In this document: one piece after another, positions 8,707 to 16,692 of the stretch
Numbering within the stretch: the stretch's first letter is position 1
Layout of the letters: each line of letters opens with the position of its first letter
DNA from: a bacterium
GTDB taxonomy: Bacteria > Desulfobacterota > Binatia > DP-6
Length of the DNA stretch: 64,000 nt
Direction of reading: 5' to 3'
Assembly: GCA_026129405.1 (NCBI GenBank)
Contig: JAHCID010000001.1
Coordinates: forward strand, 1,023,237 to 1,087,236
Program-made: the position numbers and the translations under genes
The notes under the pieces: generated by a model
Seen by the model: the letters and a program-made list of their open reading frames with translations, nothing else
Told to the model about the DNA's origin: nothing
Database searches by the model: none

Positions 8707-8763
8707 CTTCGTCCTAGGCGAAGAGCGGGCGAAGCGCAAACCCTCCGGGGCAAGATCTTGCCC
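8707..8763 (-). promoter_or_regulatory. lexA promoter with two inverted repeats
   Basis: On the minus strand TTGCGC (8739-8734), 17-nt spacer, TAGGAC (8716-8711), then 7 nt to GTG-8703. An inverted repeat CTTCG-N7-CGAAG (8707-8723) is centred on the -10 element. A 16-bp perfect palindrome GGGCAAGATCTTGCCC (8748-8763) lies just upstream of the -35, between lexA and the divergent gene at 8818. Either could be an autoregulatory operator. Neither matches the SOS boxes I know (CTGT-N8-ACAG, GAAC-N4-GTTC). Confidence 0.5.
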
Positions 8764-8817
8764 GCCGGGCGGGCCGCCCGCATGCTGTGCAGGCCCCGCC
8801 CGGGGAGGTGAGGCGAG

Positions 8818-9072
8818 ATGGGATTCATCGGATCGATGCTCGTGCTCGGAGCGCTGACGCTGCCGCTCGTCGTGACCGGGACCGCCCATGCGGCGGTATC
8901 CGGGAAGGCCCGAAGCGTGCGATGCTGCGTCGATGTCGAGATCGACGGCGCGCCCGCGCGGCCGCTCTGCGTGGTGTTGAACGTGCGGTCCCGACCGCGC
9001 CGCGTCCGGGTGCGGGCGCGCACCGCGTGCCGGCTGATCGGCGGCCGGGTGCAGTCCGGAGGTCGCTCCTGA
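8818..9072 (+). CDS. Small secreted protein of unknown function
   Basis: 84 residues. A good Shine-Dalgarno GGGAGGTGAG lies just before the ATG. Residues 1-25 form a signal peptide (hydrophobic core after MGFIGS, cleavage likely after TAHA). The mature part is short, Arg-rich and has four cysteines, so disulfides are plausible. I recognise no family. Its stop codon overlaps the proposed CTG start of the next gene, with which it is probably co-transcribed. Confidence 0.6.
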   Translation: MGFIGSMLVLGALTLPLVVTGTAHAAVSGKARSVRCCVDVEIDGAPARPLCVVLNVRSRPRRVRVRARTACRLIGGRVQSGGRS

Positions 9073-10379
9073 CCGCTGCGCTCCGCTGGCTCGCGCTCGG
9101 GCTCGTCGTCGCGGCGGCGAGCCCGTCGCGCGCGACCGACGCGGTTCCGGGTGCGGCCGCGCCCGGCGTCCCCGGTCTTCCCGGCGCGCAGCCGATCGCG
9201 CCGGTGCCGGCACCCGCGCCGGCGCCGCCTGCCGACGCCCCACCGGGCGCGGCCGGGCCGAGCCGAGCCCCCGTCGCAGAGGCGAAGCCGGGCGCGGCGC
9301 CTGCGGCAGCAGCGAGCCCGGACGAGTCTCCCGTCGTGGTCCCGGGCGCGACGCCGCAAGCGCCTCCGTCCGGGACGGCGGGCGCGAAGCCGGGCGACGT
9401 GCCCGTCGCTGCGGGCGGGGAAAGCCGCTCGCCGGGGCCACCGCGCCGGCTTCGCACCAGGCACCGGCGGCGCCCGACGCCGTCACCGCGCTCCCACCGT
9501 CCCCGGCCGCCGCTCCGCCGCCGGCCGCGCCGCCCGGCGGTCGACGCGGCAGTGCCGCCCCGGACGCCGCAGCGAGCTCGCGTCCCGCACCGGTGGGCGG
9601 CGGCAGGCCCGCGCCGGCGCCCGCTCCGTTCCCGCCGCCGCGCCGCCGCCGCGGCCCCGCCGCCTGCGCCCACGCCGCCGCCCGGCCGCGTGATCCAGCT
9701 TCGCGAGGAGCGTCTCACCGCACAGCTCGACGACGTCTCCCTCGACGAGGTGATCGCGCTCTTCAGTGCGGCGAGCGGCGCGGAGGTGCGCGGCGCGCCG
9801 GTGGGGACGCGGCAGGTGAGCGCCGAGTTCGCCGACGTGCCGCTCTATGAAGGGCTCAGCCGTCTCCTCGGGGAGCAGAACTTCACCCTGACGTTTCGCG
9901 AGGACGGCTCGGTGAAGACGCTGCGCCTGCTGGGTGGCCCGCAGGAGCCGGTGCCGGCGACGCAGGTCGTGCGCGCCGGCGACGCGGCGCCGAACGCGCT
10001 CTCGACCGCCGAGCTGATGCAGCACCGGGTGCCGATCCTGCCCGGCAGCCGGCTCTCGCAGCATCTCGGCGGCGGCGACTCGGCGAGCCTCCAGCAGCTG
10101 CTCGAGACCAGCCTGCGCGAGAGCGACCCGGGCATCCGCAGCGAGGCGCTGCGCGCCGGTCTCGGCGGCGTCGAGGCGGAGCCGACGTTGCGCGAGGCCA
10201 CCATCAAGGCCTTGGGCGACATCGACGATCATACGCTCGAGAACGTCGTGCGCGCCGTCGCCCGCGACAACGCGCGCGAGCTCGTCGCGCAGGTGTCGAC
10301 GTTCACCAAGATCAACGAGGTGCGCACGCGCGGGTTCGCGCTGCTGCGCCAGCTGAATCAGTCCGGGGGGGGCCAATGA
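9069..10379 (+). CDS. Secreted STN-domain-like protein with Pro/Ala linker and helical repeats
   Basis: Signal peptide (LALGLVVAAASPSRA), then a long Ala/Pro-rich linker, then from about 9690 a short domain (LREERLTAQLDDVSLDEVIA, continuing to LRLLGG) resembling the secretin/TonB short N-terminal (STN) fold, then about 130 residues of HEAT-like helices. Start: CTG-9069 has GGAGG 6 nt upstream and overlaps the previous stop as CTGA; GTG-9027 is the alternative and lacks a ribosome site. Between about 9415 and 9650 this frame becomes Arg-rich while a neighbouring frame keeps the Ala/Pro composition, suggesting two compensating indels. The next gene is a shorter paralogue. Function unknown; periplasmic location inferred. 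Confidence 0.65.
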   Translation: MTAALRWLALGLVVAAASPSRATDAVPGAAAPGVPGLPGAQPIAPVPAPAPAPPADAPPGAAGPSRAPVAEAKPGAAPAAAASPDESPVVVPGATPQAPPSGTAGAKPGDVPVAAGGESRSPGPPRRLRTRHRRRPTPSPRSHRPRPPLRRRPRRPAVDAAVPPRTPQRARVPHRWAAAGPRRRPLRSRRRAAAAAPPPAPTPPPGRVIQLREERLTAQLDDVSLDEVIALFSAASGAEVRGAPVGTRQVSAEFADVPLYEGLSRLLGEQNFTLTFREDGSVKTLRLLGGPQEPVPATQVVRAGDAAPNALSTAELMQHRVPILPGSRLSQHLGGGDSASLQQLLETSLRESDPGIRSEALRAGLGGVEAEPTLREATIKALGDIDDHTLENVVRAVARDNARELVAQVSTFTKINEVRTRGFALLRQLNQSGGGQ

Positions 10380-11152
10380 CGATGGCGCGTGCGCTGCTGG
10401 GCCTCGTCCTGCTGGCGTCGGTGGCGGCGGCCGCGACGCCCCCGGCGGTCACGCTACGCGACGATCGCCTGACCGTGCGCTTCGAGCAGGTGCCGCTCGC
10501 CGACGCGCTGACGGCGATCGCGCAGGCGGGCGGCGGTGTGGTGCGCGGCAGCGTCCGCGAGCCGCGCGACGTCACGACCGAGTTCGACGCCGTGCCGCTC
10601 ACCGACGCGCTGCCGCGTCTCCTCGGCGCGCAGAACTTCACCCTGAGCTACGCCAAGGACGGCCGCCTGCTGGCGATCGTGCTGCTCGGCGGCCCGGACG
10701 TCACTCCGCCCACCGCGGTGGCGACCGGCAGCACGACGACCACGACCACGCTGCCCGCGAAGGCGGCGTTCCCGCTCGAGCTGTCGCGCGCCTTCACGAA
10801 GCATCGTCCGGTCAAGCTGCCCGAGGGCGGGACGCTCCAGTTCGAGGACGGCACCGCCACCTTCCCCGAGCTGCTCGAGGTCGCCACGCTCGACGACGAC
10901 GGCACCATGCGCAACCAGGCGACCCAGGTCGTGCTGAGCGCGCTCGAGCGCGAGAGCCGCCTGCGCCGCTCGTTCCTGCGCACGCTCTACCGGCTCGACC
11001 CACCGGCGCTCGAGGGCATCATGGCGGGCGAGTCGGGGGAGCGCTTCGTCGAGATCGTCGAGTACCTCTCGGTGCACTCGCGTGACGCGAACCTCCAGCG
11101 CAAGGCCACCCTCGTCCTCGACCAGATGCGCACCACCGGGACGGCCCACTGA
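10376..11152 (+). CDS. Secreted STN-domain-like protein, paralogue of the preceding gene
   Basis: 258 residues: signal peptide (residues 1-20), an STN-like domain (LRDDRLTVRFEQVPLADALT, then TEFDAVPLTDALPRLLGAQNFTLSY) and, after a Thr-rich linker STTTTTTLP, a helical domain like the one in the upstream paralogue. LLGxQNFTL is shared nearly word for word with the upstream protein, so the pair arose by tandem duplication. Start ATG overlaps the upstream stop (ATGA). STN domains usually sit on outer-membrane secretins or receptors, but no beta-barrel follows here. Confidence 0.75.
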   Translation: MTMARALLGLVLLASVAAAATPPAVTLRDDRLTVRFEQVPLADALTAIAQAGGGVVRGSVREPRDVTTEFDAVPLTDALPRLLGAQNFTLSYAKDGRLLAIVLLGGPDVTPPTAVATGSTTTTTTLPAKAAFPLELSRAFTKHRPVKLPEGGTLQFEDGTATFPELLEVATLDDDGTMRNQATQVVLSALERESRLRRSFLRTLYRLDPPALEGIMAGESGERFVEIVEYLSVHSRDANLQRKATLVLDQMRTTGTAH

Positions 11153-11158
11153 GACGCT

Positions 11159-12157
11159 TCAGCGGCGCTGCCAGCGCGCGACGGCGGCCTGGTGTGCGCC
11201 GAAGTCGTCGCTGAACTCGTGCGAGCCGTCGCCGCGGGCGACGAAGTAGAGGTGGCGGACCGGGGCCGGGTCGACGGCCGCCTCCAGCGCGGCGCGGCCG
11301 GGGTTCGCGATCGGCGTCGGCGGCAGGCCGCGGATCGTGTACGTGTTGTGCGGCGTGGGCCGGCGGAGATCGGCGCGCGTGATGCGGCGGTCGCCCGGCG
11401 CGCGTCCGTAGAGCACCGTCGGATCGGACTGCATCGGCATGCCGCGGCGGAGCCGGTTCAGGAAGACGGCGGCGACCAGGCGGCGCTCCTCCGGCCGCGC
11501 CGTCTCCTCCTCGACCAGCGAGGCGAGCGTCACCGCCTGCTGCCGATCGAGCCCGAGCGCCGCCGCCTTCTTCTCCATCTCGGGCGTGAAGACCGCGCGG
11601 AAACGCTCGAGCATCGTGTGCAGGATGCGCTCGGGCGGCGTCGCCAGGGGTAGGACGTAGGTGTCGGGGAACAGGTAGCCCTCGGCGCCCTCGGCGGGCA
11701 GCTCCTCGGCCGCGAGGAAGGCGGGGTCGTCGAGCAGGCAGTGGAAGCTCTCCTCCGCGCCGTAGCCGTGCAGGGCGAGCAGCGAGACGACCTCGTCGAC
11801 GGTGAGCCCCTCGGGGATCGTCACCGCCTGCACCGGATCGGGCGGACCCTCGAGGCGCGCGAGCAGCTCGAGCGGCGTCAGCGGGGCGCCGATGCGGTAG
11901 TCGCCCCAGCGCACGGCGCGGTCGCGCCCCGTGACGCGCGCCCACAGCACGAGCAGCAGCGGGTGGCGCAGCACGCCGCGCGCCGCGAGGTCCTGGGCGA
12001 CGTCGCGGAAGCGCCGGCCCTCGCCGACGCTGACCATCACCGGCGCCGGCAGCGGCGGGCCGGGCTGGTGCAGCAGGACCGCCACGGTACCGGCGCTGGC
12101 GGCGAGCGCCGCCACCGCCGCCGCCGCGGCGAGGAGGATGCGGCGGGCGCGGCTCAC
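11159..12157 (-). CDS. mltG: Endolytic murein transglycosylase MltG
   Basis: 332 residues. One N-terminal membrane segment (residues 7-30), a LysM-like region (VSVGEGRRFRDVAQDLA), then the YceG domain with the catalytic glutamate E216 in ASLVEEET and the conserved QSDPTVLYG and GLPPTPIANPG. MltG cuts nascent glycan strands and limits their length. Starts at a GTG overlapping the ruvX stop (GTGA), so mltG is translated from the ruvX transcript, a common pairing. Confidence 0.95.
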   Translation of the reverse strand: MSRARRILLAAAAAVAALAASAGTVAVLLHQPGPPLPAPVMVSVGEGRRFRDVAQDLAARGVLRHPLLLVLWARVTGRDRAVRWGDYRIGAPLTPLELLARLEGPPDPVQAVTIPEGLTVDEVVSLLALHGYGAEESFHCLLDDPAFLAAEELPAEGAEGYLFPDTYVLPLATPPERILHTMLERFRAVFTPEMEKKAAALGLDRQQAVTLASLVEEETARPEERRLVAAVFLNRLRRGMPMQSDPTVLYGRAPGDRRITRADLRRPTPHNTYTIRGLPPTPIANPGRAALEAAVDPAPVRHLYFVARGDGSHEFSDDFGAHQAAVARWQRR

Positions 12158-12564
12158 GTGGCGCGGGCGAGGTACGACTCGAGGATCACCGCCGCCGCCT
12201 CCTGATCGATCAGCGCCTTGCGCCGGTCCCGGCGCAGCCCGGCGGCCCGCAGCGCCTCCTCGGCGGCGACGCTCGTCAGCCGTTCGTCCCAGAGTGCGAT
12301 CGGGATGCCGAGGTGGGGCTCGAGTTTGGCGACGAACCTCCGCACCCGGGCCGCCTGCGTCCCCTCGCTGCCATCCATGTTGAAGGGCAGCCCGACGACG
12401 ACCCGGGACGGCGCGAACGGAGCGAGGGTGCGGGCGATCGCGTCGAGGTCGCGCTGCCCGCCGACCCGGCGGATGGTGGCGACGCCCCGGACCGTGAGCC
12501 CGAGCTCGTCGCTCACCGCTACGCCGATGCGGACGTCGCCGACGTCGAGCGCGGCCAGCCGCAT
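12154..12564 (-). CDS. ruvX: Putative Holliday junction resolvase / pre-16S rRNA nuclease YqgF
   Basis: 136 residues with the RNase H-like YqgF signatures LDVGDVRIGVAVSD, VVGLPFNMDGSEG and WDERLTS, and an acidic residue late in the chain (DQEAAAVIL). The second residue of the usual DxGxKR is kept, although Lys is replaced by Val. It is the first gene of a ruvX-mltG operon with its own short-leader promoter. Confidence 0.93.
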   Translation of the reverse strand: MRLAALDVGDVRIGVAVSDELGLTVRGVATIRRVGGQRDLDAIARTLAPFAPSRVVVGLPFNMDGSEGTQAARVRRFVAKLEPHLGIPIALWDERLTSVAAEEALRAAGLRRDRRKALIDQEAAAVILESYLARAT

Positions 12565-12571
12565 GGCCCGG

Positions 12572-12601
12572 TGGTTAACACCGGGCCCCGGGGGGCGGCA
12601 A
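12572..12601 (-). promoter_or_regulatory. ruvX promoter, predicting a leaderless transcript
   Basis: Minus strand: TTGCCG (12601-12596), 18-nt spacer, TAACCA (12577-12572), then 7 nt to the ATG. No Shine-Dalgarno sequence. Same -35 sequence and spacing as the metK promoter. Confidence 0.55.
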
Positions 12602-12684
12602 ATCGTCCGCCCGCGACGGCTGCCGGGACACGTCCGGGCGAGTCGAGGTTGGATACGGAGGCCCCGTTCGGCGAGGCGGCCGGG

Positions 12685-12713
12685 CTCAAGTTCGGCCCGG
12701 AAACGGCCGATGG
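12685..12713 (+). promoter_or_regulatory. Possible sigma-28 (FliA/WhiG)-type promoter
   Basis: CTCAAGTTC (12685-12693) and GCCGATGG (12706-12713) resemble the TAAAGTTT...GCCGATAA consensus of flagellar/motility sigma factors. The spacing from TCAA to GCCGAT is 16 nt, one longer than the usual 15. It lies 27 nt upstream of the PilB-like gene and there is no good sigma-70 alternative in this 176-nt gap. Confidence 0.4.
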
Positions 12714-12740
12714 AGGGCCTCGGATGCGGGTGGGGTTTTC

Positions 12741-15002
12741 ATGGGACCGGGGCTGAACGGACGGCGGGCGCTGCTCCGCTTCCTTCAGCGGCGCGGGCAC
12801 CTGACCCCGGTGGATACGCAGCGGCTCGAGCAGGCGACCGAGACCGAGGGCCTCGCCGTCGCGGACCTCCTCGCGCGCGAAGGCCTCGTGCCCGAGGCCG
12901 ACCTGGCGACGGTGCTGGCCGACGCGCTGAAGCTCCGCCGCGTCGAGCCGGCGGGCCTGACGCTCGCGCCCGCGGCCGTGGGCATCCTGAAGGACGCCCT
13001 GGCGCTCCAGCACGAGGTCCTGCCGATCGCGCTCGACGACCGCAGGGTCGAGCTGGCGATGGCGAACCCGCTCGACCTGGACGCCATCAAGGCGGTCGAG
13101 TTCGCCACCGGCAAGCGCGTCACGCCGCTGGTCGCACCCCGTGGCGCGCTCTGCGAGGCGATCGCCGCCGCCTATCGGATCGAGGACGCGCGCGAGCGGT
13201 TCGGGAGCGGCGGATCCGAGCCCGAGCAGCCTGGGCTCGTCGCGCTCGAGGACGAGGCCGGCGCCGATCTGCGCACGATCGCGGGCGACGCCGACCTCCC
13301 GCCGGTCGCGAAGCTCGCCGACATGATCCTGATCGAGGGCACGAGGGCCGGCGCCAGCGAGGTCCACCTCGAGTCCGGCCCCGACGGGCCGACGCTGCGC
13401 TACCGCGTGGACGGCATCCTCGAAGAGGGCTTGCGCTTTCCGAAGTGGGTGGAGAGCCCGCTCATGGCGCGCCTCAAGGTGATGGCCAAGCTCGACCTCA
13501 CCGAGCGCCGCGTCCCGCAGGACGGCCGTCTCCAGGTGCGGTGGCAGGGACGAACGCTCGACGTCCGCGTCTCGAGCCTGCCCACGCCGCACGGCGAGGA
13601 GGTCACGCTGCGCATCCTCGATGCCACGCGCGCCGTGCGCAGCATGGAGGACCTCGGCCTCCCGTCCGGCGATCTCGGCCTCGTACGCGAGGCCATCGCC
13701 CAGCCGCAGGGCATGGTGCTCGTCACCGGGCCGACCGGCAGCGGCAGGACGACGACCCTGTGCGCGCTCGCCCGCGAGATCGTCTCGCCGGCCCGCGCCG
13801 TCGTCGCCCTCGAGAGCCCGATCGCGTACCAGCGGGACGGGATGCGTCGGGTCGAGGCGGACGAGAGCCGGGGCCTCACCGTCGCGGGCGTGCTGCGCCG
13901 GGATCCCGCCGTCGTCCTCGCGGGCGAGATGCGCGACGCCGAGCGCGCGCGCATCGCCTTCGAGGCGGTGCAGACGGGGCACCTCGTGCTGAGCACGCTG
14001 CACGCGAACGACGCGGCCTCCGCGGTGACGCGCCTCATCGACCTCGGCATCTCGCCGTCCGCGGTCGCCTCGTCGGTGACGCTGCTCATGGCCCAGCGAC
14101 TCGTACGCTGCGTGTGCCGCGACTGCGCCGGCCCGCACGAGGTGCCCGACGACGTCCTCGACATGCTCGGCCTCCAGGCGCAGCGCGGCCGGCTGCGGTG
14201 CGGCCGCGGCTGCCGGAGCTGCCGCGGCACGGGCTACAGCGGCCGGATCGGCGTCCACGAGGTGCTCCCCGTCGGCCCGGCCATCGGCAGGATCATCGCC
14301 GGCGACCTGGGCGAGAGCGAGCTGCGCCGCCAGGCGCGGCGCGAGTCGCGCCGCACGCTGCGCGAGGACGCGATCGCCAAGATCGCCGCCGGCGTCACGA
14401 CGCCCGAAGAGGTCCTGCGCGTCGTCCAGGTCCCGACCGACGGGGCCGACGAGCCAGCGCCGACCGAGCCGATGGCGGCGCCGCGATCGGCCGTGCCCGC
14501 TGCCGGCCCGGTGTCCGATCCCCCGCGGGCGCCGGCGGCCTCCCGCGCTGCGGCCCAGCGGCCGGCGCGCACGTTCAGGGCGCTCGTCGCCGGCGACGAG
14601 CCGAGCCTGCGCCAGGTCGTCCGGCTCATGCTCGAGACGGCGAAGCTCGGGCTCGTCGTCCTCACCGCGCAGGACGGCGAGGAAGCCCTGGCGATGGCCG
14701 CGCTCGAGCGTCCCGACGTCGTCGTGCTCGACGGCGGCTCGCGGGGCATGGACGGTGTCGAGGTCCGCCGGCGGCTGCGCGCCGACCCGGCGACGGCCGT
14801 CGTCCCGATCCTCATGCTGACGAGGCCCGACGCGCCCGAGCTGCTCGCGGGCGGCGGCGGTGCCGGCGCGGACGACTACCTGCCCAAGCCGGTGCGGCGC
14901 GAGACGCTCCTCGCCCGCGTGCGCCCCTTGCTGGAGCGTACGTTCGGGAGGGACGCCGTGCCCGCGGCACCCGGCACGCCCGCGGCGGCGGAGTCGCTCT
15001 GA
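12741..15002 (+). CDS. PilB/GspE-like ATPase with degenerate catalytic motifs fused to a response-regulator receiver domain
   Basis: 753 residues. Order: GspE/PilB N-terminal domain (about 10-155), secretion ATPase core (about 180-560) and a CheY-like receiver (about 610-735). The Walker A reads GPTGSGRTTT (330-339), with Arg336 in place of the invariant Lys. The Asp box is LESPIAY instead of EDPxEY, the stretch between GLT and the Walker B is several residues short, and the Walker B reads DPAVVLAGEMRD. The zinc tetracysteine (CVCRDC and CGRGCRSCRGTGYSGRIGVHE) is intact. In the receiver, the phospho-acceptor D664 (VVVLDGG), Thr (LMLT) and Lys (YLPKP) are kept, but one of the two N-terminal acidic residues is Gly. 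Probably a non-motor, signalling relative of PilB. Confidence 0.85.
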   Translation: MGPGLNGRRALLRFLQRRGHLTPVDTQRLEQATETEGLAVADLLAREGLVPEADLATVLADALKLRRVEPAGLTLAPAAVGILKDALALQHEVLPIALDDRRVELAMANPLDLDAIKAVEFATGKRVTPLVAPRGALCEAIAAAYRIEDARERFGSGGSEPEQPGLVALEDEAGADLRTIAGDADLPPVAKLADMILIEGTRAGASEVHLESGPDGPTLRYRVDGILEEGLRFPKWVESPLMARLKVMAKLDLTERRVPQDGRLQVRWQGRTLDVRVSSLPTPHGEEVTLRILDATRAVRSMEDLGLPSGDLGLVREAIAQPQGMVLVTGPTGSGRTTTLCALAREIVSPARAVVALESPIAYQRDGMRRVEADESRGLTVAGVLRRDPAVVLAGEMRDAERARIAFEAVQTGHLVLSTLHANDAASAVTRLIDLGISPSAVASSVTLLMAQRLVRCVCRDCAGPHEVPDDVLDMLGLQAQRGRLRCGRGCRSCRGTGYSGRIGVHEVLPVGPAIGRIIAGDLGESELRRQARRESRRTLREDAIAKIAAGVTTPEEVLRVVQVPTDGADEPAPTEPMAAPRSAVPAAGPVSDPPRAPAASRAAAQRPARTFRALVAGDEPSLRQVVRLMLETAKLGLVVLTAQDGEEALAMAALERPDVVVLDGGSRGMDGVEVRRRLRADPATAVVPILMLTRPDAPELLAGGGGAGADDYLPKPVRRETLLARVRPLLERTFGRDAVPAAPGTPAAAESL

Positions 15003-16645
15003 TGGCGGCCGGACGCGAGGACTCGAAGGGCGTGGCCCTGGGCGGGCTCATCGCCCGCTTCACCGCCGACCGCGACGCCATGCTGGCGCAGGTCCACGCG
15101 TGCCAGGAGCGGGTGCAGGATCTCGTCGGTCGGCTCGACGAGCACGGTCTGTCGATGGGCGGCCCCTCGCCGGCGTCGAGCCCCGAGCGGCTCGACGAGC
15201 TCGAGACCGCCGTCGCCCTCCTGCGCGACGAGGTGACGACGGTCACCGCCGACGGCCATCGCGCCGCCCGCGACCTGCGCAGCCTGGTCGAAGCCGTGCG
15301 CACGACCGCGATCCAGGCGATGGAGCGGGCCGATCGAGCCTCCGCCGACGTCGACGCCGTGCTGGAGCGTCTCGGGGTCGAGATCGCCCGCCTCGCGGCC
15401 GACGGCGCGGCCGACGACGTCGCCTCGCTGCGCGCCGCGGTCGAACGCCTGGAGGCGGGCGGCGGTGTGGGCACGATCGCGCCGCTCGAAGCGGCGGCCG
15501 CCGCCGCCGAGCTCGAGGGCCTGCGCGACGAGGTGGCCCGGCTGGCGCGGCTCGTGGAGCAGCTCGGCGCCGTGCAGGCGCAGTGGGAGACGACGTTCGC
15601 GGACGACGCCGCCCGCCGCCAATCGCTGAGCGACGTCGTCGCCCGCCTGACGGCGGCGCAGGCCGACACCGAGGGCGCCATGGCCCGCCTGGCCGCGGCG
15701 CAGGGCGACGCCGCGGCGAAGCTGGAAGGCCTCGTCGCCGGCCCCGGGGACGAGGCGCTGGCGGCGACGCGCCGCGAGCTCGAGGCGGCGCTGGCCGCGG
15801 TCGTCGCCGGGCAGCGGCCGCTCGCGGACGGCGTCGACGATCTCCAGCAGGGCCAGCAGTCCCTGCGCGTGCAGCTCGAGCGCCTGCGCGACACGGTGGA
15901 GGGGCTGACCGGTCGGGCCGGGGAGGCCGTGTCGCGCGAGGCGCTCGCGGTGGTCGAGAGCGCCGTCGCGGCGATCGGGACGCGGGTCGAAACCGTCGAA
16001 GGCGACCGTACGGCGCTGCGCGACGAGGTCGCCCGGGCCTGCGCGGACGCCGCGGCGGCCCGGCAGGCGGCGGCCGTCGCCGCCGACGCCGTCGCCGGCG
16101 TGCGCCGCGAGCTGCAGGGCGCCGCCGAGACCGCCGAGGCGGCAGTGCGCACCGCCGCGGAGGGCGGCGCAACGGACCGGCGTCGCATCGAGGACCTGGT
16201 CCACCGCGAAGCCGCCGGCCTGCGCGCTGCCCTCGAGCGCGGTCTGGCGGGGCTCGGCAGCCGGCTCGACGACGCGAGCCGCGACCTCGACGGCCTCGCG
16301 GAGGCGCGTGACCGCCTGCGCGACGAGCTCGCGAGCGCGGCCGAGATCGCGTCCGCGACGCAGCGGCGCGCGACGGCCGACGGCGAGCGGCTCGTCGCCG
16401 TTGGCACCGACGTGCAACGGATCGCAGCCACGTTCGACGCGTTCGACGCACGGCTGCGGGTGATGGAAGAGACGATGACTCGCGTCGTGGCGACGCGGGA
16501 CCCGGAGTGGAAGACGGCGTGGTGGGGTGCGGCGGAGGCGCTCTGGGTGCAGGTTTCCGCGTTTGTTGCAACGCCGAAGATTGACTTCCGGGAGGCCCTT
16601 TGGCAGCTTGCGCGCGCCGCAAGCTCCGCAGCGAAATTCCAGTGA
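15002..16645 (+). CDS. Large coiled-coil protein of unknown function
   Basis: 547 residues, almost wholly alpha-helical with long Ala/Glu/Arg heptad-like stretches from about residue 10 to 500 and no signal peptide or membrane segment. The C-terminus is different: aromatic (WWGAAEALWVQVSAF) and may be a contact site. The start overlaps the stop of the PilB-receiver gene (TGATG), so the two are translationally coupled and probably act together. I do not recognise a family; partial resemblance to SMC-like or polar scaffold proteins reflects composition only. Confidence 0.7.
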   Translation: MAAGREDSKGVALGGLIARFTADRDAMLAQVHACQERVQDLVGRLDEHGLSMGGPSPASSPERLDELETAVALLRDEVTTVTADGHRAARDLRSLVEAVRTTAIQAMERADRASADVDAVLERLGVEIARLAADGAADDVASLRAAVERLEAGGGVGTIAPLEAAAAAAELEGLRDEVARLARLVEQLGAVQAQWETTFADDAARRQSLSDVVARLTAAQADTEGAMARLAAAQGDAAAKLEGLVAGPGDEALAATRRELEAALAAVVAGQRPLADGVDDLQQGQQSLRVQLERLRDTVEGLTGRAGEAVSREALAVVESAVAAIGTRVETVEGDRTALRDEVARACADAAAARQAAAVAADAVAGVRRELQGAAETAEAAVRTAAEGGATDRRRIEDLVHREAAGLRAALERGLAGLGSRLDDASRDLDGLAEARDRLRDELASAAEIASATQRRATADGERLVAVGTDVQRIAATFDAFDARLRVMEETMTRVVATRDPEWKTAWWGAAEALWVQVSAFVATPKIDFREALWQLARAASSAAKFQ

Positions 16646-16692
16646 CGAGTTCGTCGCGTTCCCCAGCGCGGCGGGATCGGAGGACCGACGAC

